This document shows, one piece after another, positions 1 through 6,378 of a stretch of DNA of 64,000 nucleotides (the first letter of the stretch is position 1; the number at the start of each line of letters is the position of its first letter). This DNA is from Rodentibacter abscessus (GTDB lineage Bacteria > Pseudomonadota > Gammaproteobacteria > Enterobacterales > Pasteurellaceae). Where the stretch lies: NCBI RefSeq assembly GCF_047160095.1, contig NZ_AP038785.1:62001-126000 (forward strand). Direction: 5' to 3'. The notes below the pieces were generated by a model. The model worked only from the letters and a program-made list of their open reading frames with translations, was not told the DNA's origin and ran no database searches. Made by a program: the position numbers and the translations under genes.

Positions 1-1107
1 CTTAGCGGAAATTTGCATTTCACATACCATACATAGGCGATCTACTTGCGGATTAAGCGAACATAAGCCGTTAGATAAAATTTCCGGCAGCATTGGAACG
101 ACTCGGTTTGGAAAATAGACGGAATTACCCCGATTATGGGCTTCAGCATCTAGAGCGGTGTGCAATCGTACATAATAGCTCACATCCGCAATCGCAACCC
201 AAAGTTTCCAGCCTTTGTCCTGTTTTTCACAATATACGGCATCATCAAAATCGCGAGCATCTTCCCCGTCAATGGTAACGAGCGGTAGATTGCGTAAATC
301 AATACGTCCTTTTTTCGCTTCTTCAGGTACTTCTTCCGTAAATTTTTTAACGTATTTTTCGACCGCACTTGGGAATTTATGGGGAATGTCGTGATTGTGC
401 AAAGCGATTTCCACTTCCATTCCTTTCGCCATATTATCACCCAAAATTTCCGTGATAATCCCCACCGGTTGACTGAAATTGGAAGAACGCTCCTGCAATT
501 CCACCACAACCACTTGTCCCATACGTGCGCCATTGCGGTGTTCGTTTGGGACTAAAATATCACGCCCAATGCGGCTATCATCCGGCACCACATAGCCGAA
601 ACCGTTTTCCAAGAAAAAACGTCCCACAATTTGTTTTTTTCGGTTTTCCAGCACGCGAACAATGCGGACCTCACGCCGACCTCGGCGATCTAAACCGGCC
701 CTTTGTACTAAAACGAAATCACCATGCATAACACGTTGCATTTGGTGGTTGGGAATAAATAAATCCTCTTTTTGTCCCTCCACCTGCAAGAATCCGTAAC
801 CTTCACGATGACCGATCACCGTACCTTTTATGAGATCTAATTTCTCCGGTAAGGCATAGCGTTTACGTTTTGTGAATACAAGTTGCCCGTCATTTTCCAT
901 TGCTCGCAAACGGCGGCGCATCGCTTCGATTTGCTCTTCATTATGGATAGAAAGTGCGGTCAAAATTTCTTCCCGATTCATCGGTGCATTATTTTCGCGA
1001 ATGATATTTAAAATAAACTCACGGCTTGGAATGGGATTACCGTATTTTTTCAATTCCCGCTGATAATGGGGATCTTGATGAGATAAGGTTTTGGTTTTTT
1101 TTATCAT
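1..1107 (-). CDS. rnr: Ribonuclease R, 5' part (3' end outside the window)
   Basis: The minus strand reads as one open frame from ATG at 1107 to the window edge, 369 codons of an enzyme usually near 800 residues. It begins MIKKTKTLSHQDP, has the N-terminal winged-helix/cold-shock region, then the RNB catalytic motif GEDARDFDDAV, whose aspartates bind the catalytic metals, and later LSNGLCSLNPQVDRLC. RNase R is a processive 3'-5' exoribonuclease that degrades structured RNA, including rRNA and mRNA stem-loops, in the cytoplasm. The catalytic entry is present; the rest of RNB, the S1 domain and the basic tail lie off the window. It diverges from nadV across about 265 bases. Family identity is clear; completeness cannot be judged. 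Confidence 0.95.
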   Translation of the reverse strand, partial: MIKKTKTLSHQDPHYQRELKKYGNPIPSREFILNIIRENNAPMNREEILTALSIHNEEQIEAMRRRLRAMENDGQLVFTKRKRYALPEKLDLIKGTVIGHREGYGFLQVEGQKEDLFIPNHQMQRVMHGDFVLVQRAGLDRRGRREVRIVRVLENRKKQIVGRFFLENGFGYVVPDDSRIGRDILVPNEHRNGARMGQVVVVELQERSSNFSQPVGIITEILGDNMAKGMEVEIALHNHDIPHKFPSAVEKYVKKFTEEVPEEAKKGRIDLRNLPLVTIDGEDARDFDDAVYCEKQDKGWKLWVAIADVSYYVRLHTALDAEAHNRGNSVYFPNRVVPMLPEILSNGLCSLNPQVDRLCMVCEMQISAK

Positions 1108-1324
1108 TATTTGGCTTTTTTTTAAAAATTTCGGAAAGTTTGGCACTAAGGAAGAGATAATGCAAGGGAATAGGGAAAATTTGTGAGGCGGAAATAGACT
1201 TTATTTCTAAATCAAAGAAATAAAGTCCCATTTACTGAAAAATCTTTCCATTATTCTTGAAAGAATGTGAATTTCGGTTTAACTTTGGGACACGAAAATG
1301 ACAGCTTAAAACCCTGTGAAATTT

Positions 1325-1356
1325 AGGGCTAATCTACTTTAGCCCTTTTAATTTTT
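1325..1356 (+). terminator. Intrinsic-terminator hairpin directly in front of nadV
   Basis: AGGGCTAA (1325-1332) pairs perfectly with TTAGCCCT (1339-1346) over a six-base loop and is followed by TTTTAATTTTT. It ends 16 bases before the nadV start, so any nadV transcript must pass through it. A possible promoter is TTGAAA (1257-1262), 17 bases, TAACTT (1280-1285). CCCT just upstream of the hairpin could pair with its AGGG, a weak alternative fold. It could be an attenuator of nadV or a leftover terminator of a lost gene; the sequence alone does not decide. Confidence 0.65.
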
Positions 1357-1372
1357 AAATGAGCTAAATGGA

Positions 1373-2758
1373 ATGTACACATCTAATTTTTTAAATCTTA
1401 TCTTAAATGTTGACAGTTATAAGGCATCTCATTGGTTGCAATACCCACCTAATACGGAATATGTCTCTTATTATGTTGAGGCGCGTAGCGGAGAGTTTGA
1501 TGTCGTTTTTTTTGGTTTACAAGCCTTTATCAAAGAGTATTTGTTAACTCCCGTTACCCAACAGGATATTGAAGAAGCGGAAATTGTTTTAAAACTACAC
1601 GGGTTGCCGTTTAATCGTCTTGGTTGGCAGCGTTTAATTGAGAAATATCAAGGATTTTTACCGTTAAAAATAGAAGCTGTTCCTGAAGGGACGGTATTAC
1701 CGGTAGGCAATGTGGTTTGCCAGATTGTTAACACCGATCCTGAATTCTTTTGGCTGACGGGTTATCTGGAAACCGCATTATTACGTGCAATTTGGTATCC
1801 CTCCACGGTTGCAAGTATTTCTTATTTCTGTAAACGGCAGATCAAGCAAGCACTTGAAAAATCTGCCGATAATTTAGATAACTTATTATTTAAATTGCAT
1901 GATTTCGGCGCGAGAGGGGCATCTAGTTTAGAAACGGTTGCTTTAGGCGGTTTGGCTCATTTGGTTAATTTTATGGGAACGGACAGTGTTTCGGCATTAG
2001 TTGCAGCCCGCCGTTGGTACAACGTGGAGCAAATGCCGGCTTTTTCTATTCCAGCCGCAGAACATAGCACCATAACTTCATGGGGCAAAGAAAGAGAAAT
2101 TGATGCCTATGAAAATATGTTAAATCAATTTGCCGGTAAAGATAAAATTTATGCGGTTGTTTCGGATAGTTATGATCTTTGGTATGCACTGGAGCATATT
2201 TGGGGGGAGCGGCTTAAAGATAAAATAAAAGAACGAGGAGGAACTTTGGTTATACGCCCGGATAGCGGCGATCCTGCCGAAGTGATATGCCGCTCATTAG
2301 ATATTTTAGCGCGTAAATTCGGTTCAACGCTGAATAGCAAAGGTTATCGGGTGTTGCCTGATTATATACGACTTATTCAAGGAGACGGGATTAATTGTAA
2401 TTCAATCGCGCCGATTCTAGAATCAATAATCGCTCACGGATTTAGCGTTGATAATGTGAATTTCGGAATGGGTGGGGGATTATTACAACAGGTAAACCGA
2501 GACACGATGAGTTGGGCGATGAAAGCAAGCGCGGTGAATATCGCAGGTAAATGGCAAGATGTTTATAAAGATCCGATTACCGGTCAGGCGAAGCGTTCCA
2601 AAAAAGGGTTGCTCGCCTTGGTTAAACGGCAAAATCAATGGCAAACGATCCCTCAACAAGCCTTAAATGGACAAGAGAATCAATTACGTACGGTGTTTTT
2701 TAACGGACAGTTATTAATTGACGATACTTTAGAAACAATACGAATGAGAACGGGGTGA
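1373..2758 (+). CDS. nadV: Nicotinamide phosphoribosyltransferase
   Basis: NadV (NAMPT) makes nicotinamide mononucleotide from nicotinamide and PRPP, allowing growth on nicotinamide without NAD (V factor). The 461 residues span the family length. Recognisable family blocks are DFGARGASSLET (178-189), GTDSVSAL with Asp204, SIPAAEHSTITSWGKE with His231 (equivalent to the phosphorylated catalytic His247 of human NAMPT), VIRPDSGDP, IQGDGI and FGMGGGLLQ. The start ATG follows a weak ribosome site and a terminator-like hairpin. Downstream lies a MITE-like repeat and then decaying genes, so it sits at the edge of an accessory patch. In Pasteurellaceae this gene is patchily distributed and known to be transferable; it is what makes some species V-factor independent. 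Confidence 0.95.
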   Translation: MYTSNFLNLILNVDSYKASHWLQYPPNTEYVSYYVEARSGEFDVVFFGLQAFIKEYLLTPVTQQDIEEAEIVLKLHGLPFNRLGWQRLIEKYQGFLPLKIEAVPEGTVLPVGNVVCQIVNTDPEFFWLTGYLETALLRAIWYPSTVASISYFCKRQIKQALEKSADNLDNLLFKLHDFGARGASSLETVALGGLAHLVNFMGTDSVSALVAARRWYNVEQMPAFSIPAAEHSTITSWGKEREIDAYENMLNQFAGKDKIYAVVSDSYDLWYALEHIWGERLKDKIKERGGTLVIRPDSGDPAEVICRSLDILARKFGSTLNSKGYRVLPDYIRLIQGDGINCNSIAPILESIIAHGFSVDNVNFGMGGGLLQQVNRDTMSWAMKASAVNIAGKWQDVYKDPITGQAKRSKKGLLALVKRQNQWQTIPQQALNGQENQLRTVFFNGQLLIDDTLETIRMRTG

Positions 2759-2792
2759 TAGGCTTTGTGGTGAAATAAACCGAAATACTCGC

Positions 2793-2949
2793 TATTATGT
2801 AGCACTTGCACAAATCTTTGTAGGGGCTGTTAGGCGAAGCCGTAACGCATCATTAACAAAGTTTAATGGTGCGTTACGCAAAGCTAACGCACCCTACCTC
2901 CCGATAAATATTGAATATAAAATTCTATTTGGGCAACTGATACATAATA
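2793..2949 (+). repeat. MITE-like repeat, copy A (full length)
   Basis: About 157 bases between nadV and a pseudogene. The left end TATTATGTAGCACTTGC (from 2793) and right end GCAACTGATACATAATA (to 2949) are imperfect terminal inverted repeats. The interior holds two hairpin modules, GTTAGGCGAAGCCGTAAC and GGTGCGTTACGC-AGCTAACGCACC. Related copies are at 5478, 10039, 12320, 18534, 37648 and 42041. No reading frame is present. Confidence 0.8.
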
Positions 2950-3021
2950 CCGGAAATACTTCCCATCATTTTGTAAGACGGCGTATTTCGGTTTATTTGG
3001 GGGACTAATTCACTTTAGCTT

Positions 3022-3347
3022 TTAGGGTTGGGTAAAATGCAATTCGCCCTGATTTTCTAAAAACGTCGGTTGAATTTCTACATAATCTTTATCTTTCGCT
3101 TTCAATATACTGCCTGTTTATTGAATGTAATCTTTAAAGTGGGGCGTTTTGCGGTGATTTTCATAAGCCGCACCATTAGCGTAAATTTCAAAGAAAACCA
3201 TTTATTGGGGCTTTCTTCTGTCGCCTCCGCATTCGCAATAACACTTTCTTCCCGTTTTAAGGATTATGTCATTTCCGCTGTAATAATGGCTTTAAATTTC
3301 GCATTATCTTCCGGTTTTACTTCCACTGTAACAAGATTTGCCCGCAT
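3022..3347 (-). pseudogene. Broken antibiotic-biosynthesis-monooxygenase (ABM/YgiN-like) gene
   Basis: On the minus strand ATG at 3347 opens MRANLVTVEVKPEDNAKFKA, then meets an in-frame TAA after about 28 codons. The same frame continues SLKREESVIANAEATEE to SPNKWF, after which the homology jumps frame to FEIYANGAAYENHRKTPHFK and DYIQ, meets another TAA, and resumes as SILKAKDKDYVEIQPTF to the end. Two nonsense codons and one frameshift therefore interrupt a small ABM-fold oxygenase of about 105-110 residues (putative quinol monooxygenase family). AGGAG lies upstream on the same strand. A plus-strand open frame over the same bases is only its antisense shadow. Family assignment rests on the remembered NLVTVEVKPE and NKWFFFEIY pattern. 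Confidence 0.75.
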
Positions 3348-3502
3348 TTCAGATTTTTGGTGTACCTTTTTATCTCCTAAAAATTGAGCCTTGAGCGTAA
3401 TACGTTTTTTTTAAGGAAGACCAATAAAACCGTCAAAAAAATAACCGCACTTTTATTTTTAGTAGAATGCCAAGGTACGGTTAGTTTAGTTGAGATCTGT
3501 TA

Positions 3503-4855
3503 TTACTTAGCGTTAAGTAATGCCGGTACTTTCAGTAAAATTAATTCGTTATCATCCTGACGATTAGGCTCACGGCTTGATGAAAATGGAAAATTATTAT
3601 CGTTACCCACAATAATATGCTCATTATCCACAATATCTACGTTTTCAATAGTAAAAAACGGAAATGCTAATTTTTCTCCGGTTAATGGTTTAAGACTGAT
3701 TTTATTTGGATCGGCAATTTTGAGTAAATCAATGTAAGCAATTTTTTTCACAGCCTTGCCAACATTGTTATCAGAAAACGTTACCTTATAAATACGTTTA
3801 AATTTTGCCGGATCGGAAAAACAATGTGTTGTGTCTGTAAGGTTTCTGCAGGCTTTATCAAGCGTTCCTTCCCCGTTATCCCGTTCAATAATTAAACCGT
3901 TTTTAGCATCAATCATATTGAAATCGCCGATAGCGTTATGCTCATTTTCTAAAGGGTAAAACCAATAACGTCCCGTCCATTTTTGTTTATCAACATCAAA
4001 CTCTAAAATACGTAGTGAAACTTTACCATCTATGGTTTCCCAACTTTGTTTATTTTCATTCCATAAAGGGCCTTCTAATAATGGGTAAAGATATTTATTG
4101 TCAGGTGAGGCAGCCATTCCTTCATAACCTTTCGAACGTTTTAAATTAACATTTTTATAATGTCCGTTTGGTGTACTTGGCGAGCCAACCCGACTGTTGT
4201 CGGGAGACTGAATTTTTATTCCGTCAACTTCACTTTCAAATACGGATAATATTTTCCCGTCTAAATTTGCTTTAATTAGGTAAGGGCCAAATTCATCGCC
4301 AATCCAAATATTATCATCGATGATTTGAAAGCTTTCTGTATCGAAATCTGCTCCGGTTAAATATCTTTCCTTAGTATCTTCGTGGGTAATACGAAACGGT
4401 ACTTTTTTGTCCGGATCGGATAAAAAGACAGTTTTAATCGGTTTAAATTGCCCTTGTGACCAGTCAATTTTGTATTGGTTTAAGTAAAGCATTGAATCGG
4501 CTGAATTTGCTTTACTGCCAAATCCGTTATCTGTAAGGAGCCATACTGTATCTTTGCCGACAACTTTGATTCCTGAGTGTCCTTGTCGGGGTTGATTTTG
4601 AATTGGTAAAAAATGACCTGTTTCGCGATCCTTCGATTTTCCTTGCACTGATTGTAATTTTTCTATCCGTTTAAATGTTGTATATTTCCCAGACGTTTTT
4701 AAATCATTTGGTGTATTATTCGGCACCGAAACAACGGAATTTGCTGGTAATACAGCATGTCCGGATAGCTCGGCAGGTACCTCAAAAGCGGCTTGAACAA
4801 TGCTTGTCATACCTAAGGTTAAACTCAATATAGTTAAATACTGTTTGCTTTTCAT
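3503..4855 (-). CDS. Secreted phytase-like esterase (esterase-like activity of phytase family)
   Basis: A 450-residue exported protein. Residues 1-22 form a signal peptide (MKSKQYLTILSLTLGMTSIV then QA) with probable cleavage before AFEVPAELSG. The rest fits the phytase-like (PF13449) beta-propeller family: GHSGIKVVGKDTVWLLTDNG, LTGADFDTESFQI, WIGDEFGPYLI, KGYEGMAASPDNKYLYPLLE and ENVDIVDNEHIIVGNDNNFP. Members are periplasmic or surface proteins annotated as phosphatase/esterase-like; the true substrate is unknown. The start ATG has a good ribosome site (AAAGGGAAA). A close match to a PhoB operator lies 46 bases upstream, so phosphate-starvation control is likely. It is the only intact gene between nadV and rluA and sits among pseudogenes. 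Confidence 0.85.
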   Translation of the reverse strand: MKSKQYLTILSLTLGMTSIVQAAFEVPAELSGHAVLPANSVVSVPNNTPNDLKTSGKYTTFKRIEKLQSVQGKSKDRETGHFLPIQNQPRQGHSGIKVVGKDTVWLLTDNGFGSKANSADSMLYLNQYKIDWSQGQFKPIKTVFLSDPDKKVPFRITHEDTKERYLTGADFDTESFQIIDDNIWIGDEFGPYLIKANLDGKILSVFESEVDGIKIQSPDNSRVGSPSTPNGHYKNVNLKRSKGYEGMAASPDNKYLYPLLEGPLWNENKQSWETIDGKVSLRILEFDVDKQKWTGRYWFYPLENEHNAIGDFNMIDAKNGLIIERDNGEGTLDKACRNLTDTTHCFSDPAKFKRIYKVTFSDNNVGKAVKKIAYIDLLKIADPNKISLKPLTGEKLAFPFFTIENVDIVDNEHIIVGNDNNFPFSSSREPNRQDDNELILLKVPALLNAK

Positions 4856-4900
4856 ACATTTTCCCTTTTACTTAATTCTATAAAGAGAATATATGGTAAA

Positions 4901-4919
4901 TATGACGATAGTATGACAG
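4901..4919 (-). promoter_or_regulatory. Probable Pho box (PhoB operator) of the phytase-like gene
   Basis: The minus strand reads CTGTCATACTATCGTCATA. TGTCA and CGTCA stand exactly 11 bases apart, the spacing of the PhoB direct repeat (CTGTCATAWAWCTGTCAY). A TATATT-like -10 follows about 8 bases downstream, the usual position for a Pho promoter that lacks a -35. Next to a phytase/esterase gene this makes phosphate control plausible. Inferred from sequence only. Confidence 0.6.
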
Positions 4920-4994
4920 AGAAATAAGTTCCTTTGAGTATGAATTAGGCGAAATATTAGTAAGTTTGAGCCATGATTGAAACTATCTCTTATT

Positions 4995-5126
4995 TTATGC
5001 CTTTATCACTTCAGTAATACCCGCTGCGCTCATTTTTGGGGCAAATCGCGAATTTCATATTCGTCGAGATCCGGATAGTAGCAATCCTCTTTGAAAATAT
5101 TTTTAAACCATTCCGTATGGGGTGGA
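4995..5126 (-). pseudogene. C-terminal remnant of an unidentified gene
   Basis: Minus-strand reading gives PHTEWFKNIFKEDCYYPDLD and EYEIRDLPQK, then a one-base slip in the A run before 5033, then MSAAGITEVIKA and a stop at 4995-4997. The coherent protein-like composition on both sides of the slip, and absence of any start, suggest the 3' end of a decayed gene. I do not recognise the family. Confidence 0.45.
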
Positions 5127-5204
5127 AAAAGTGAGTTTTAGGTAAAAGCTAACAATGCAACAGTATAATGCTTACTATGGGTAGCTTAATGTCAAAGCAG
5201 TATT

Positions 5205-5452
5205 TCTGAGGTAGAGCGTAAATTACAAATTGCCGTACCCTCTGCCAGTCAATCATTAAAATTACTTGAACGTACAGAAAAACGGCTAGGCATTGGGCGT
5301 ATTTTTGAACCTAATATGCAAACTTTTACCGATAAAGACGACTTTGTTCCAATCTTGCAAAACACTGGAGTGAGTATCCACCACTTTATTTGTATTATCT
5401 ACAGCATGCTAAAAAGGCATGAAAGGTTCAGACAGTGATTGAATTTCTGTAG
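5205..5452 (+). pseudogene. Decayed LysR-family regulator remnant
   Basis: One frame from 5205 reads SEVERKLQIAVPSASQSLKL then LERTEKRLGIG, which is the second half of a LysR-type N-terminal helix-turn-helix (SASQSLKLLE as recognition helix). About 60 codons on, a different frame reads LAKHWSEYPPLYLYYLQHAK, a stop, then KVQTVIEFL and TAG (5450-5452), which resembles the usual LysR C-terminus (PLYLYYPQ...AFIEFL). The central effector domain is missing, and frameshift and nonsense changes remain. It probably once regulated a neighbour in this patch. Confidence 0.6.
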
Positions 5453-5477
5453 GAAAAGAACAGGGTATAAAAATGTC

Positions 5478-5693
5478 GATAATGCAGTTGCATAAAGAAA
5501 ATTTTATATTCAATATTTTGAGGTAGGGTGTGTTAGCCGTAGGCGTAACGCCCCTTTTTTGTCAATAAATTTCATTACGGTGCGTTACGGCTTCGCCTAA
5601 CAGCACCCTTGTATATTAAAACTCTGATAAACTCGCAACAAACAACACAACGTTATCCACAGCTACGATGATTTGTGCAAGTGCTACATAATA
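5478..5693 (-). repeat. MITE-like repeat, copy B (inverted relative to copy A)
   Basis: The right end (5670-5693) is an exact reverse complement of the first 24 bases of copy A (2793-2816). The left part (TTTTATATTCAATATTTTGAGG) is the complement of the right part of copy A. The interior has the GGTGCGTTACGGC-TTCGCCTAAC hairpin and an extra ~60 bases near the right end. Copies A and B thus bracket the 2.8-5.7 kb patch in inverted orientation. Confidence 0.75.
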
Positions 5694-5716
5694 CCAAAAA
5701 TTCACCGCACTTTTTA

Positions 5717-6376
5717 CTAAAAATCTACATTTGCGTGAAATGTGATGGGCGCACCGGTTATTGGGTGCGTGATACTAAGTTCTTCGGCGTGTAAACAAAG
5801 GCGTGGCGCCATAAGTTTTGCTTGAGGATGTGCATAAAATTTATCACCTAAAATCGGGTGTCCCAGTGCCAGCATATGCAAGCGAAGTTGGTGGGAGCGT
5901 CCGGTGATTGGGGTGAGTTTTACACGCGTGCTGTTATTCGGGAGGCGTTCTAAAACGTCAAATTTTGTGACCGCTCTTTTGCCGGATACAAAGTCTAAAC
6001 GCTGACGAGGGCGGTTTTCCCAATCGCAAATCATCGGCAAATCGACTTCACCGCTGTTTTGTGCCAAATGTCCCCACACGAGGGCTTGATAATGCTTTTT
6101 CGGTTCACGTTCACGAAATTGGCGTTTAAGTTCTTTATCGGCGGCTTTGCTCAAGGCAAATAAAATAATCCCGCTGGTTGCCATATCAAGGCGGTGTGCC
6201 GGTTCGCAGAAACCGAATTTTTCTTTTACCCGACTCATTGCACTGTCGTAATATTGAGGCTGATTACCCGGCACGGAAAGTAAGCCGCTCGGTTTATTCA
6301 CCACACAAATATAGTTGTCTTGATAAATAAGATCCAAATAAGGCGTTATCGGGGGATTGTATTCAATTAATGCCAT
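5717..6376 (-). CDS. rluA: Dual-specificity 23S rRNA/tRNA pseudouridine synthase RluA
   Basis: RluA converts U746 of 23S rRNA and U32 of several tRNAs to pseudouridine. The 219 residues match the short RluA form without an S4 domain. The catalytic motif HRLDMATSG is at 61-69 with Asp64 as nucleophile, the same residue number as in Escherichia coli. VVNKPSGLLSVPG (25-37) and PITGRSHQLRLHM further mark the family. ATG at 6376 lies two bases after the stop of rapA, so the two genes are almost certainly cotranscribed. MITE copy B begins just beyond its 3' end. Confidence 0.95.
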   Translation of the reverse strand: MALIEYNPPITPYLDLIYQDNYICVVNKPSGLLSVPGNQPQYYDSAMSRVKEKFGFCEPAHRLDMATSGIILFALSKAADKELKRQFREREPKKHYQALVWGHLAQNSGEVDLPMICDWENRPRQRLDFVSGKRAVTKFDVLERLPNNSTRVKLTPITGRSHQLRLHMLALGHPILGDKFYAHPQAKLMAPRLCLHAEELSITHPITGAPITFHANVDF

Positions 6377-6378
6377 AA

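Noticed and set aside
3070..3387. Plus-strand open frame of 105 codons
   Set aside because: It is antisense to the monooxygenase pseudogene, has no ribosome site and no family features; the minus strand explains the composition.
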